Shown here one piece after another: positions 7,731-15,924 of a DNA stretch of 47,136 nt; within the stretch, counting starts at the first letter, position 1; each line of letters begins with the position of its first letter. Location of the stretch: positions 65,345 through 112,480 of the forward strand of contig DDXB01000061.1 in assembly GCA_002347405.1 (NCBI GenBank), read 5' to 3'. The notes beneath the pieces were generated by a model. It saw only the letters and a program-made list of their open reading frames with translations, did no database searches and was not told where the DNA came from. Position numbers and translations under genes: made by a program. The stretch comes from Rhodocyclaceae bacterium UBA2271. GTDB taxonomy: Bacteria > Pseudomonadota > Gammaproteobacteria > Burkholderiales > Rhodocyclaceae.

Positions 7731-9662
7731 ATGCGTGCCTGGCGCCTGCGCACTTCGTTGATCCTGCTGCTGGCCCTGACCACCCTGGTGGCCGCGATCA
7801 TCGTCGGGGCAGCCATCCTGACGATCCGCCTGCCACAAATCCAGCAGGAGGCTTCCGCCCGGGCCAAGGAATCCGCTACGCAACTGGTGCAACTGACCGA
7901 ATATTTTGTCGGCGGCATCGAGGCCCAGCTCGTCCCGCTGGCCCATCTGGCGGCGCAACCCGGGCCGCTCGCGCCCCTGCAAACGCATCTCGACACCCTG
8001 GTGCAAAAGGGCGGCAGCTTCGACGCCGTCTATATTGCCAACGGCAGCGGCCTGGTGAAGCTGGTGGCGCTCTCCCCCGGCCATCGCGGCAAACCGAGCG
8101 AGCTGCTCGGCGCCGATCTCTCGGCCAAGACCCTGTATCGCGCGGTGCGCCAGTCCGCCCAACCCGTGTGGAGCGACAAATATCTTTCCATCATTTCCGG
8201 CGAACTGGCCTTCGGCGTTGGCCTGCATGCCGGCGACAGCATCATCATCGGCGAGGTGCGCGCGCAACGCATCGTCGACATCGTGCAGGCTTTCACCGCC
8301 CAGACCCAATACCCGGTGATCGTGCTCGACAGCCGCGCCGAGTGGATCGCCGGCGACCGCGAAGGCAACGGCGAACTCACCATCAACTGGGCCGATCGCC
8401 CGACCATCCACGCCGCGCTGGCGGGACAACCGCCACCGCCGACCGTGTCCATCGCCGGCCGCACGATGCATCCGGGTTACGCCTTCTCGCCGCGCCTGGG
8501 CTGGATCTTCGCCACCGGCGTGCCCGGTGGCATGGCGAATCCGGCCTACCGCAACACCGTGATTTTCGTCATTTTCAGTCTGTTCGGCGCCATCGCGGTC
8601 GGACTGCTGCTCGCCCCCCTGTGGGCGGCGCGGATGTTGCGACCCATCAAGGCGTTGATCGAAAACAGCCACAGGATCGCCGCGGGAAACTACACGCAGC
8701 CCTGGCCCAGGCCTGGCCCCGTCATCGAACTGAACGAGCTGACGGATGACCTGAAGCGCATGACCGAGGCCATCCAGCTGCGTGAAGACGCTATCCGCGA
8801 CATCAATGCCGGACTGGAAGAACGCGTGGCCGAGCGCACCGAGGCACTATCGCAGGCCAACGGGGAACTCGACGCCACGGTGCAAAACCTCAAGGCGACG
8901 CAGGGGCATCTCGTCCAGTCTGAAAAACTCGCGGCCCTGGGCAACCTGGTGGCCGGAGTCGCCCACGAACTCAACACGCCGATCGGCAACGGCCTGCTGG
9001 CCATGTCGACACTGGCCGGACGCCTCGCCGAGTTCAATGCCGCCCGCGCCGACGGCCTGCGCCGCGCCGACTTCGAGACGTTTATCGAACAGGTGGGCGC
9101 CACCAGCGACATCGCCATCCGCAACCTCAACCGCGCGGCCGAATTGATCGGCAGCTTCAAGCAGGTGGCCGTGGATCAGACCAGCGCGCAACGCCGCAAG
9201 TTCGACCTTGCCGAGGTCGTCGACGAAATCGTCGTGATGATGCAGCCCAGCCTGAAGCGCACGCCCTACCGGATCGAAGAAGCCGTGCCGGCTGGCCTGG
9301 TGCTGGACAGTTACCCCGGCGCGCTCGGCCAGGTACTGACCAACCTCATCAACAATGCCGTGCTCCATGGTTTTGCGGGGCGCGACCATGGCACGATCCG
9401 TATCGAGGCCGCGGCCGCGCCGTCGGACTGCGTCAGGCTGATGGTGCATGACGATGGCTGTGGCATTCCGGCCGAACGGCAGCAGCGTATTTTCGACCCG
9501 TTCTTCACGACGCGCCTGGGGCAGGGCGGCGCCGGATTGGGCCTGCACATCAGCCATACCGCCGTGACGCACATCCTCGGCGGCACGCTCGAGGTGAGCA
9601 GCCGTGTCGGTGCGGGGACAGTGTTTACACTACTGTTGCCGACCAGCGCGCCAACGCACTAG
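7731..9662 (+). CDS. Membrane-bound sensor histidine kinase
   Basis: A 643-residue protein. Membrane helix 1 lies at about residues 9-31 (LILLLALTTLVAAIIVGAAI) and a periplasmic sensor region at about 35-270, probably of the Cache type. Helix 2 is at about 274-297, with a HAMP segment at 298-350 and a coiled coil at 355-400. The phospho-acceptor box is GVAHELNTPIGN with His412. The ATPase domain has an N box (LTNLINNAVLHGF), G1 (DDGCGIP) and G2 (GGAGLGLHIS). The HELNTP box is typical of the HisKA group that often partners REC-output proteins. It is the last gene of the operon with the EAL response regulator and the binding lipoprotein, and probably senses the latter's ligand state in the periplasm. 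Confidence 0.9.
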   Translation: MRAWRLRTSLILLLALTTLVAAIIVGAAILTIRLPQIQQEASARAKESATQLVQLTEYFVGGIEAQLVPLAHLAAQPGPLAPLQTHLDTLVQKGGSFDAVYIANGSGLVKLVALSPGHRGKPSELLGADLSAKTLYRAVRQSAQPVWSDKYLSIISGELAFGVGLHAGDSIIIGEVRAQRIVDIVQAFTAQTQYPVIVLDSRAEWIAGDREGNGELTINWADRPTIHAALAGQPPPPTVSIAGRTMHPGYAFSPRLGWIFATGVPGGMANPAYRNTVIFVIFSLFGAIAVGLLLAPLWAARMLRPIKALIENSHRIAAGNYTQPWPRPGPVIELNELTDDLKRMTEAIQLREDAIRDINAGLEERVAERTEALSQANGELDATVQNLKATQGHLVQSEKLAALGNLVAGVAHELNTPIGNGLLAMSTLAGRLAEFNAARADGLRRADFETFIEQVGATSDIAIRNLNRAAELIGSFKQVAVDQTSAQRRKFDLAEVVDEIVVMMQPSLKRTPYRIEEAVPAGLVLDSYPGALGQVLTNLINNAVLHGFAGRDHGTIRIEAAAAPSDCVRLMVHDDGCGIPAERQQRIFDPFFTTRLGQGGAGLGLHISHTAVTHILGGTLEVSSRVGAGTVFTLLLPTSAPTH

Positions 9663-9712
9663 GACTCGCTCAGCCCGGTCACAAGGCTGCGAAGCGGCAT
9701 GGGTCAATCAGG

Positions 9713-9765
9713 AAAGTCGGCGCAGCCTCTTCGGGCCTGACGGCCTCCCTGCTGGCGGGACGGCG
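9713..9765 (+). repeat. Repeat A, copy 1 (variant insert)
   Basis: The outer core AAAGTCGGCG (9713-9722) and CTGGCGGGACGGCG (9752-9765) is present, but the middle differs from all other copies and holds a GGCC-TGAC-GGCC hairpin. It lies between the convergent histidine kinase and membrane-protein genes. A further short hairpin (GCAGCCG and CGGCTGC, about 9771-9790) abuts the end of the minus-strand gene and may help termination. Confidence 0.65.
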
Positions 9766-9791
9766 AGCCCCGCAGCCGTTACGGCGGCTGC

Positions 9792-10229
9792 TTAGCAAAT
9801 CCAGCGCATGTAGATGATGCCGCCGATGCCCATGGCCAGCATCAGTGATGCCGAAATGATCAGGTCGCGCGGCTCGCGCGCCCAGCCGCGCCTGACGCGG
9901 GCCAGCATGCGGACGATGTTGCCGAGTGTGATGGCGGTCAGGAACACCAGCAAGATCATGTTGATGAAAAGTATGACGCCGCTGAAGTTGCTGATGGGCC
10001 GGCACGTGTAGAGGCCGAATTTGCGCAGGTTGGCGGTGATGGTATCGTTGGCCGGATTGAACCCCAGGCTGAACAGTACCCAGGCGCCCGCCATCAGCAC
10101 TGCGGCGATCACCAGGGCCAGCGCGATCCAGCCTTCCTTGCTGCGCAGGTCGTCGCGGATTTCGCGCAAGTCGGCGAGGTAGTCCCTGGCCTCGCTGGAG
10201 AGCCGCTGTTTGAGGTGCACCCAATCCAT
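9792..10229 (-). CDS. Hypothetical inner-membrane protein
   Basis: A 145-residue protein with a soluble N-terminus (MDWVHLKQRLSSEARDYLAD) and three predicted membrane helices at about residues 37-57, 82-103 and 121-141. The ATG at 10229 is preferred because GGAGG lies seven bases upstream; a GTG at 10247 would add six residues. I do not recognise a family. No catalytic motif is visible. It is convergent with the histidine kinase gene and separated from purU by about 105 bp. Confidence 0.7.
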   Translation of the reverse strand: MDWVHLKQRLSSEARDYLADLREIRDDLRSKEGWIALALVIAAVLMAGAWVLFSLGFNPANDTITANLRKFGLYTCRPISNFSGVILFINMILLVFLTAITLGNIVRMLARVRRGWAREPRDLIISASLMLAMGIGGIIYMRWIC

Positions 10230-10334
10230 CAGTAAGCCTCCATCCACCCGCTGCCCTTGCGGGGGTAACTGTTGTCCGTAACTGCGCGACTCCGATAAGC
10301 TTGCTGCGCCATGCTTGTCGTGGTCTGGTTAAGG

Positions 10335-11207
10335 CTAGCGGAATACCACGGTCTTGTTGCCGTGCACCAGTACGCGGTCTTCGAGATGGTAACGCAGGCC
10401 GCGCGCCAGCACGGTCTTTTCGATATCCTTGCCGTAACGCACCATGTCGTCGGGCGAATCCGAATGATCGATGCGGATTACGTCCTGTTCGATGATCGGC
10501 CCCTGGTCGAGTTCGGCCGTGACGTAGTGGCACGTGGCGCCGATCAGCTTGACGCCGCGTGCGTAGGCCTGATGGTAGGGTCGCGCGCCGACGAAGCTGG
10601 GCAGGAAGCTGTGGTGGATGTTGAGAATCCGGCCCGGATGCGCGGCGCACAGTTCGGGTGAGAGGATCTGCATGTAGCGCGCCAGTACCATGGTGTCGCC
10701 GTGCGCTTCCTCGAACAGGCGCTGCACCTCGGCATAGGCCTGCGGCTTGTTGTCGGGGGTCACCGGGACATGGTGGAAGGGAATGCCATGCCATTCGACG
10801 AAACCCTTGAAGGTGTCGTGGTTGGAGATGACGCAGGGAATCTCGATATTGAGTTCCTGCGCCTGCCAGCGCGCCAGCAGGTCGTACAGGCAGTGTTCCT
10901 GCTTGCTGACCATGATCACGACGCGCTGCTTCACGGCGCTGTCGGAGATCTTCCAGTCCATCTCCAGCTCTGCGGCAATGGGGGCAAAGCGCGCCCGCAA
11001 TTCCGGGAGCATGAAGGGGAGCGAGTCGGCCTTGACCTCGATGCGCATGAAGTAACGTGCCGCGCGGCCGTCCGCCGCTTCGTCGGCATGGAAGCTCGAT
11101 TCGAGAATCCAGCCGTGATGTTCGGCGAAGAAGCCGGTGACGCGCGCGATGATGCCAGTGCGGTCGGGGCAGGAGGCAGCGAGGGTGTAAAACCGGTCGC
11201 GATGCAT
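10335..11207 (-). CDS. purU: Formyltetrahydrofolate deformylase
   Basis: A 290-residue enzyme that hydrolyses 10-formyltetrahydrofolate to tetrahydrofolate and formate, balancing the one-carbon pool and supplying formate for PurT. The N-terminal ACT domain (residues 1-85) begins FYTLAASCPDRTGIIARVTG. The formyltransferase-like catalytic domain (about 90-290) has MVSKQEHCLYDLLARW, ISNHD, the active-site stretch NIHHSFLPSFVGARPYHQAY and GATCHYVTAELDQGPII. Length matches the family. Its ATG lies immediately after the thrH stop, so the two genes are probably co-transcribed. Confidence 0.95.
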   Translation of the reverse strand: MHRDRFYTLAASCPDRTGIIARVTGFFAEHHGWILESSFHADEAADGRAARYFMRIEVKADSLPFMLPELRARFAPIAAELEMDWKISDSAVKQRVVIMVSKQEHCLYDLLARWQAQELNIEIPCVISNHDTFKGFVEWHGIPFHHVPVTPDNKPQAYAEVQRLFEEAHGDTMVLARYMQILSPELCAAHPGRILNIHHSFLPSFVGARPYHQAYARGVKLIGATCHYVTAELDQGPIIEQDVIRIDHSDSPDDMVRYGKDIEKTVLARGLRYHLEDRVLVHGNKTVVFR

Positions 11208-11208
11208 G

Positions 11209-11817
11209 TCAGATGCTGGCCGAAGCCCGGTCGATGGCGGCGCGCAGTTCCGCGTAATTCAGTGTCACCGGGAATTGCGGGAACTCGTCGATGACATTTT
11301 GCGGCGGATGGAACAGGATGCCGGCATGGGCTTCGTTCAGCATCGCGGTGTCGTTGTAGGAGTCGCCGGCGGCGATGACCTTGAAGTTGAGTTCCTTGAA
11401 GCGGCGTACCGATTCCATTTTCTGGTTGGGCATGCGCAGCTGGTAATTGACCAGAAAGCCGGTGCTATCCGCTTCCAGTTTATGGCAGAACAGCGCCGGC
11501 ATGCCCAGTTGGGCCATCAGCGGCATGGCGAATTCGTAAAAGGTGTCGGACAGGATGATGACCTGGAAATCATGGCGCAGCGCATCGAGAAAATCCCTGG
11601 CGCCGGCCATTGGCCCCATGGCGGCGATGACTTGCTGAATGTCCGGCAGGCCGAGCTGGTGCTGTTTGAGCAGGGCAAGCCGGTACTTCATCAGAACATC
11701 GTAGTCCGGCTCGTCCCGGGTGGTGCGGCGCAGTTCGGGAATGCCGGTGCGCTCGGCAAATTCGATCCAGATTTCCGGGACGAGAACCCCCTCGAGGTCG
11801 AGACAAACCAGCTGCAC
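11209..11817 (-). CDS. thrH: ThrH: phosphoserine phosphatase / homoserine phosphotransferase
   Basis: A 202-residue HAD-superfamily protein with the first motif changed to LDLEGVLVPE, the DxE form characteristic of ThrH, plus ILSDTFYEF and AAGDSYNDTAMLNEA. In Pseudomonas ThrH dephosphorylates phosphoserine and can move the phosphate to homoserine, linking serine and threonine synthesis. It starts with GTG at 11817 behind a GGGGAT ribosome site. It lies next to purU, so serine and one-carbon metabolism are paired here. Confidence 0.93.
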   Translation of the reverse strand: MQLVCLDLEGVLVPEIWIEFAERTGIPELRRTTRDEPDYDVLMKYRLALLKQHQLGLPDIQQVIAAMGPMAGARDFLDALRHDFQVIILSDTFYEFAMPLMAQLGMPALFCHKLEADSTGFLVNYQLRMPNQKMESVRRFKELNFKVIAAGDSYNDTAMLNEAHAGILFHPPQNVIDEFPQFPVTLNYAELRAAIDRASASI

Positions 11818-11873
11818 GAATATCCCCTTTGAAATAGGCGGATTCTAGCAGCCAGCCTGCCGAAATGGGTTTT

Positions 11874-12080
11874 CTAGGGCGTCCGACCGAGGTCGACCAG
11901 TGAGCAGCTGGTCTTGCGGCTTGCCAGACAATCTGCGGAGCTCGGCAGATGCTCGAATGAGCAACTGCGGGCCTGCAGGATGTCCCAATCCTGCTGCGCA
12001 TAAGCCTGGCGCGGCAGGTTGGGCGGGAAATACACGCAACCGCAGCAGAGCTCGTCCGGCTCAGCGTTCTTTGCGGACAT
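11874..12080 (-). CDS. Small six-cysteine protein of unknown function
   Basis: A 68-residue protein with six cysteines: Cys12, 13 and 15 in ELCCGCVYFPPNLP, then Cys40, Cys51 and Cys59 in RSCSFEH, SADCLAS and KTSCSLVDL. The density and spacing suggest a metal or Fe-S site or a redox role. It overlaps the 3' end of the tusA-like gene by 20 bases, a sign of translational coupling, and follows the DsrE-TusA pair in the same operon. No signal peptide is visible. I do not recognise a named family; the proposal that it is a real gene rests on the cysteine pattern, the overlap and the empty opposite strand. Confidence 0.62.
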   Translation of the reverse strand: MSAKNAEPDELCCGCVYFPPNLPRQAYAQQDWDILQARSCSFEHLPSSADCLASRKTSCSLVDLGRTP

Positions 12081-12303
12081 AGTAGTGCAGCACCTGGTTC
12101 TCCTCCGTCATGGACAGCAGGGTTTGCCCGGTACGCTCGCACCAGGAAGGAATGTCCGTGCGCGTGCCGACATCGGTGGCGATGATTTCCAGGATGTCGC
12201 CGAGCGCCAGGCCCTTGATGGCCTTGTTGGTTTCGACCATGGGCATCGGGCAGCACTTGCCGGAAGTGTCCAGGGTCGCAGTGGTTTTGATGTCGTTCAT
12301 CAT
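12061..12303 (-). CDS. TusA-family sulfur carrier protein
   Basis: An 80-residue protein with the TusA signature CPMPMVETNKAIKGLALGD, where Cys18 of the CPxP motif is the persulfide-carrying residue, preceded by Cys17. The C-terminal half has the DVGTRTDIPSWCERTGQTLL pattern with a second conserved cysteine. TusA-like proteins pass sulfur between enzymes in tRNA thiolation, molybdopterin or sulfur-oxidation pathways. It lies 8 bp after a DsrE-like gene, a common pairing. This copy is probably for sulfur trafficking rather than tRNA thiolation, given the context. Confidence 0.9.
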   Translation of the reverse strand: MMNDIKTTATLDTSGKCCPMPMVETNKAIKGLALGDILEIIATDVGTRTDIPSWCERTGQTLLSMTEENQVLHYYVRKER

Positions 12304-12311
12304 CGCGCTCC

Positions 12312-12728
12312 TCAGAAATACTGGCAGTGATCGGCTTTCACGGCTTTTTCGTTGAGGAACCAGGCGGCGCCGACGATGCCCGTCGCTTCGGGGATTAGGT
12401 TGCTTTCATTCACGCCGAAGATGGCGCCGGCCAGGCTACAGGCGTAAAAATTCACGCAGCCGGTCGCTTTCAGGGCCTTGATCACATCGTAGATCTCGGT
12501 GGGCAAGCCGGCCTTGGCCACGCCGGCGCGCACCATGGGTTCCTCCGCGGCGTGCAATCCATCCATGCGCAGCTTGGCGGCACCTTCCGCAGTGAGCGCC
12601 TTGACGGCCCAGTTGACGAACAGCAGGTCGACCTGGGTGCCCTCGGAGGCGGTGAGGTAGGCGAAGGCAAGCGGGGTGAGAATCTTGTCGTAGGCGTCGT
12701 CGCGAATCACTATGGCCATGGTTTTCAT
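12312..12728 (-). CDS. DsrE/F-like sulfur-relay protein
   Basis: A 138-residue DsrE-like protein (MKTMAIVIRDDAYDKILTPL, VDLLFVNWAVKAL, GCVNFYACSLAGAIFGV). Cys91 and Cys97 sit where the active cysteine region of the family lies; Cys135 is near the end. Members shuttle sulfur or act as small peroxiredoxin-like accessory proteins. The ATG at 12728 follows AGGAGACTCAAA, a strong ribosome site; the open frame continues upstream to 12815 without support. An operator-like dyad sits just 14 bp upstream, and a TetR gene precedes it on the same strand. Confidence 0.85.
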   Translation of the reverse strand: MKTMAIVIRDDAYDKILTPLAFAYLTASEGTQVDLLFVNWAVKALTAEGAAKLRMDGLHAAEEPMVRAGVAKAGLPTEIYDVIKALKATGCVNFYACSLAGAIFGVNESNLIPEATGIVGAAWFLNEKAVKADHCQYF

Positions 12729-12741
12729 TTTGAGTCTCCTA

Positions 12742-12757
12742 GAATGAATGTTCGTTC
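12742..12757. promoter_or_regulatory. TetR operator before the dsrE-like gene
   Basis: GAATGAATGTTCGTTC is an imperfect dyad 14 bp upstream of the dsrE-like start. It matches the element at 13405-13420 upstream of the TetR gene when the latter is read on the other strand (GAATGAACGTTCAATC). Having the same site before both genes points to TetR repressing itself and the sulfur-relay operon. Operator identity is inferred from the shared motif. Confidence 0.65.
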
Positions 12758-12787
12758 GATATGCGAACCAAAAAATACAGCCCGTGC

Positions 12788-13378
12788 TCAGGCTGCCACA
12801 CTTCGCCAGGCACACTTCCAGACGGCATCCAGCCTGTCCGGCAGTGGCTCGGCAAGTACATTATCGAGGCGCGCGGTGATCAACCGTATCGCCCCGCCGA
12901 AAAGACTGGAGGTTGCCACCATGACATCCATCCGGTTGACTTCGCCTTGCGCCATACCGGCCTCGACGAACTGGCGCATGGTTTCAAATGGTTTGGACGA
13001 GCAGACCGGCTGTTCGCCGGGCAGAAACTCCCGATGCTTGGCATACAACATGAAATCCATTGCATCACGGTTGGCCTCGGTGAGTTCGAACAGCATGCTG
13101 ATGATTGCCCGGCAACGATCATGGGCGGACTGGTGTTGCGCCGCGATACCGGCCAGTTGGTCTTGCAAGCCATCCATCAGATTGAAATACAGCGCCCGGG
13201 CGACATCTTCCTTGTCTTTGAAGTGGTGATAGATCGAACCGACGCTCACCCCGGCCGTTCGAGCGAGGTCCGGGACGGCCGTGTTGAAGTAGCCGCGTTG
13301 GGTAAACAGATGCAACGCCGCTGCCAATACATGGTCGCGAATCTGGCCCGGTTCGACTGAAGATGGTGTGCGTGGCAT
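12788..13378 (-). CDS. TetR/AcrR-family transcriptional repressor
   Basis: A 196-residue regulator with an N-terminal helix-turn-helix (residues about 12-60: ALHLFTQRGYFNTAVPDLAR and TAGVSVGSIYHHFKDKEDVA) and an all-helical ligand domain. It lies directly upstream of the DsrE-TusA-small-protein operon on the same strand. Matching operators lie before its own start and before the dsrE-like gene, so it likely represses both. Ligand unknown. Confidence 0.92.
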   Translation of the reverse strand: MPRTPSSVEPGQIRDHVLAAALHLFTQRGYFNTAVPDLARTAGVSVGSIYHHFKDKEDVARALYFNLMDGLQDQLAGIAAQHQSAHDRCRAIISMLFELTEANRDAMDFMLYAKHREFLPGEQPVCSSKPFETMRQFVEAGMAQGEVNRMDVMVATSSLFGGAIRLITARLDNVLAEPLPDRLDAVWKCAWRSVAA

Positions 13379-13404
13379 CAGGAATCCATCAAGATGAAGG
13401 TATT

Positions 13405-13420
13405 GATTGAACGTTCATTC
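13405..13420. promoter_or_regulatory. TetR autoregulatory operator
   Basis: GATTGAACGTTCATTC is a dyad centred on GAACGTTC, 27 bp upstream of the TetR start, and is the partner of the site at 12742-12757. Placement suggests autorepression. Confidence 0.65.
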
Positions 13421-13466
13421 GATAAGAGCATAGCGCGATGTTTTGGATAATGCAATACCCGCCGAC

Positions 13467-15383
13467 TCATTCGCTGGCGAGTGCGACAAGTGCATCAAGC
13501 TTTTCGTGTATTTCCAGCCAGCGTGCCTCGGCTGTTTCGATGGCCGTTGCCAGCTCGGCCTGGCGCTGGTTGAGGGACTCGATCAGCGGCCGGTCATTTG
13601 CTGCATAGAGTTCGGGATCGGCCAGCTGAATGTCGAGTTGCGCCTTCTCGTCCTGCCAGCCGGCGAGCTGCTTGTCGAGTTTTTCGATCTCCTTGAGGAG
13701 TGGCCGGCGCTGGTTGCGCAATTCGGCAAGCGCCGCTTTTTTGCTGGTCGGATTGCTGGTGGCGCGGACATCTTGCCGCTCCGGTTGGTCAGGAGGGGCC
13801 TGCCTGCCACGCTGGCGCTGTGTCACCAGCCAGGCGGCGTAGTCGTCCAGATCGCCATCGAAGGGCTGCACACAGCCATCGGCCACCAGCCAGAGCTCGT
13901 CGGCGGTGGTGCGCAACAAATGGCGGTCGTGTGACACCAGCACCATCGCCGCTTCAGTTTCCTGCAGGGCCAGGGTCAGCGCTTCACGCATTTCCAGGTC
14001 GAGGTGGTTGGTTGGTTCGTCGAGCAACAGCAGGTTGGGTCGGGTCCGGATCATCAAAGCCAGTGCGAGGCGTGCCTTTTCGCCACCGGAAAAATGACGG
14101 CAGGGTGCTTCGGTCATCTGGCCGCGAAAGTCGAAGCCGCCCAGATAATCGCGCAGTTCCTGCTCGCGGGTCAGTGGTTCCTGACGCACCAGATGCTGCA
14201 GTGGTGACTCGTCAGGGCGCAATAATTCCATCTGGTGCTGGGCGAAATAGCCGATCTTGAGATGGCGACCTTCGAGGCGCCGTCCTGCCAGCGCCGACTT
14301 TTGCCCCGCCAGCAGCTTGACCAGAGTGGATTTTCCGGCTCCGTTCCTGCCCAGCAAGCCGATGCGGCTGCCCGGGCGCAGGGTAAGGCGAATGCGGTCG
14401 AGCAAGGGTGCGCTGGTATAGCCGACACTGGCATCCTCAAGTGACAGCAAGGGGTCGGAGACACCCTCCGGCTCGCGAAACCGGAACTGAAAGGGCGTAT
14501 CGACGTGGGCAGCACTGATCAGTTCCATGCGTGCCAACGCCTTGAGCCGGCTTTGCGCCTGCCGCGCCTTGGTCGCCTTGGCGCGAAAGCGTTCGACGTA
14601 GGCATGCAAATGGGCAATTTCGCGTTGCTGCTTGTCGTGCATGTTCTGCTGCAAGGCCAGTCGCTCGGCACGCGTGCGCTCGAAAGTCGAATAGTTGCCC
14701 GAATAAAGTTTCATCTGGCCGGTTTCGATATGCAGGATCTGCCCGACAACCGCGTCAAGAAAGTCGCGGTCGTGAGAAATCAGCAACAGAGTGCCGGGGT
14801 AACTGGTCAGCCAAGTTTCCAGCCAGAGGACGGCATCGAGATCGAGGTGGTTGGTCGGTTCGTCAAGCAGCAGCAGGTCGGCACGGGAAACCAGGGCGCG
14901 TGCGAGATTGAGGCGAACGCGCCAGCCACCGGAAAACTCGGCGACGGCGCGAGCATGATCAGCTTCGACAAATCCAAGGCCGGCAAGAATTTCGGCGGCG
15001 CGCGCCTTGGCGGCATAACCCTCGATGTCCTGCAGGCGCATGTGCAACTCGCCGATACGATGGCCATCATGCGCAGCTTCCGCCTGCAACAAGGATTCTT
15101 CTACCGCTCGCAGTTCCGTGTCGCCGTCGAGCACGAACTCGAGGGCAGCGGTAGGCAAAGCAGGTGTATCTTGCGCTACATGACCTATCCGCCAGGCGGC
15201 CGGAATCTCCAGATCGCCCGTCTCGGCATGCAGTTCATTGCGCAGTAACGCGAAAAAAGAAGATTTCCCGGAGCCGTTGCCCCCTGTCAAACCAATTTTC
15301 CAGCCGGGGTGAAGTTGCAGCGAAGCATCACTGACCAGCGGGCGACCGGCCCGGGCGAAGCTGAGTTTGCGGAGGAGAATCAT
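13467..15383 (-). CDS. yheS: ABC-F ATPase of the YheS type
   Basis: A 638-residue ABC-F protein with two ATPase domains and no membrane segments. Domain 1 has the Walker A GGNGSGKSS, signature FSGGWRVRLNLARAL and Walker B LLLLDEPTNHLDLDA. Domain 2 has GRNGAGKST, HFSGGEKARLALAL and LLLLDEPTNHLDLEM. The inter-domain arm and the C-terminal coiled coil (from about residue 545) match YheS of E. coli in length (637). ABC-F proteins act on the ribosome; YheS is linked to relief of stalling or translation control. The start ATG follows GGAGGAGAATC. Bases 14276-14302 match repeat A with one mismatch, within the second ATPase domain. Confidence 0.92.
   Translation of the reverse strand: MILLRKLSFARAGRPLVSDASLQLHPGWKIGLTGGNGSGKSSFFALLRNELHAETGDLEIPAAWRIGHVAQDTPALPTAALEFVLDGDTELRAVEESLLQAEAAHDGHRIGELHMRLQDIEGYAAKARAAEILAGLGFVEADHARAVAEFSGGWRVRLNLARALVSRADLLLLDEPTNHLDLDAVLWLETWLTSYPGTLLLISHDRDFLDAVVGQILHIETGQMKLYSGNYSTFERTRAERLALQQNMHDKQQREIAHLHAYVERFRAKATKARQAQSRLKALARMELISAAHVDTPFQFRFREPEGVSDPLLSLEDASVGYTSAPLLDRIRLTLRPGSRIGLLGRNGAGKSTLVKLLAGQKSALAGRRLEGRHLKIGYFAQHQMELLRPDESPLQHLVRQEPLTREQELRDYLGGFDFRGQMTEAPCRHFSGGEKARLALALMIRTRPNLLLLDEPTNHLDLEMREALTLALQETEAAMVLVSHDRHLLRTTADELWLVADGCVQPFDGDLDDYAAWLVTQRQRGRQAPPDQPERQDVRATSNPTSKKAALAELRNQRRPLLKEIEKLDKQLAGWQDEKAQLDIQLADPELYAANDRPLIESLNQRQAELATAIETAEARWLEIHEKLDALVALASE
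14276..14302 (-). repeat. Repeat A-like sequence inside yheS
   Basis: Read on the minus strand, the sequence AAAAGTCGGCGCTGGC, then A in place of G, then GGACGGCGCC matches the short form of repeat A over 27 bases with one mismatch. It codes for QKSALAGRRL in the second ATPase domain. From memory of E. coli YheS the protein length here is unchanged, so this is not a clean insertion. It could be conversion by the repeat, the ancestral source of the repeat, or coincidence. Confidence 0.5.
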
Positions 15384-15475
15384 GATTGCGTAGGATAGGC
15401 GGGGTAAGCATTCTATGGTCTTGCGAAATTGGCAATGAAAGAAGTTGAACCTGGAAATAATGCGAGAGATTCAGC

Positions 15476-15922
15476 ATGAGGCAAATGGTTGACCGAGCTT
15501 TCATCTTCTTGTTTTCGATGCTGGTAGCCACGCATGCGGCCGGCGTGCTTGATGACAGGGAGCAAACCACTCTGCATCAGCAGGCAGCAGAATTGCGTAA
15601 TAGTGCAAAAAACCAGCGTGCGGATGCAGAAAAAAGATTTACTGCTGAAGAACGTCTCTGCATGGGCCGATTTCTCGTTACGAGTTGCATTGATGATGCC
15701 AAAAAAGCAAAACAACAATCTTTGCGTGCAGTGAAGCAAGCCGAACAGGAGGCGCGCAGCATTGAGCGGCAAATCAAGGCTAACGAGCGCGAGATGAAGG
15801 CGGCGCGCCGGCTGGAAGAGGCGCCGCAACGGGAAGCCGAAGCCGCGCGCCGTGCTGAAAAGAGTCAGCGCGACTATGAAGCGGCGTCGCAGCGGGTGGA
15901 AAGAAAGCAGGCCGGCAGGTAG
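15476..15922 (+). CDS. Secreted coiled-coil protein of unknown function
   Basis: A 148-residue protein with a signal peptide (residues 1 to about 22, ending ATHAAG), two cysteines around ERLCMGRFLVTSCIDDAKKA, and a long charged helix from residue 75 onward (EREMKAARRLEEAPQREAEA). The pattern of a Cys-x-FLV-x-Cys motif followed by a coiled coil recurs in betaproteobacterial hypothetical proteins, but I know no function. It is probably periplasmic, and the two cysteines could form a disulfide. It lies alone between yheS (divergent) and a repeat B copy. Confidence 0.72.
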   Translation: MRQMVDRAFIFLFSMLVATHAAGVLDDREQTTLHQQAAELRNSAKNQRADAEKRFTAEERLCMGRFLVTSCIDDAKKAKQQSLRAVKQAEQEARSIERQIKANEREMKAARRLEEAPQREAEAARRAEKSQRDYEAASQRVERKQAGR

Positions 15923-15924
15923 AT

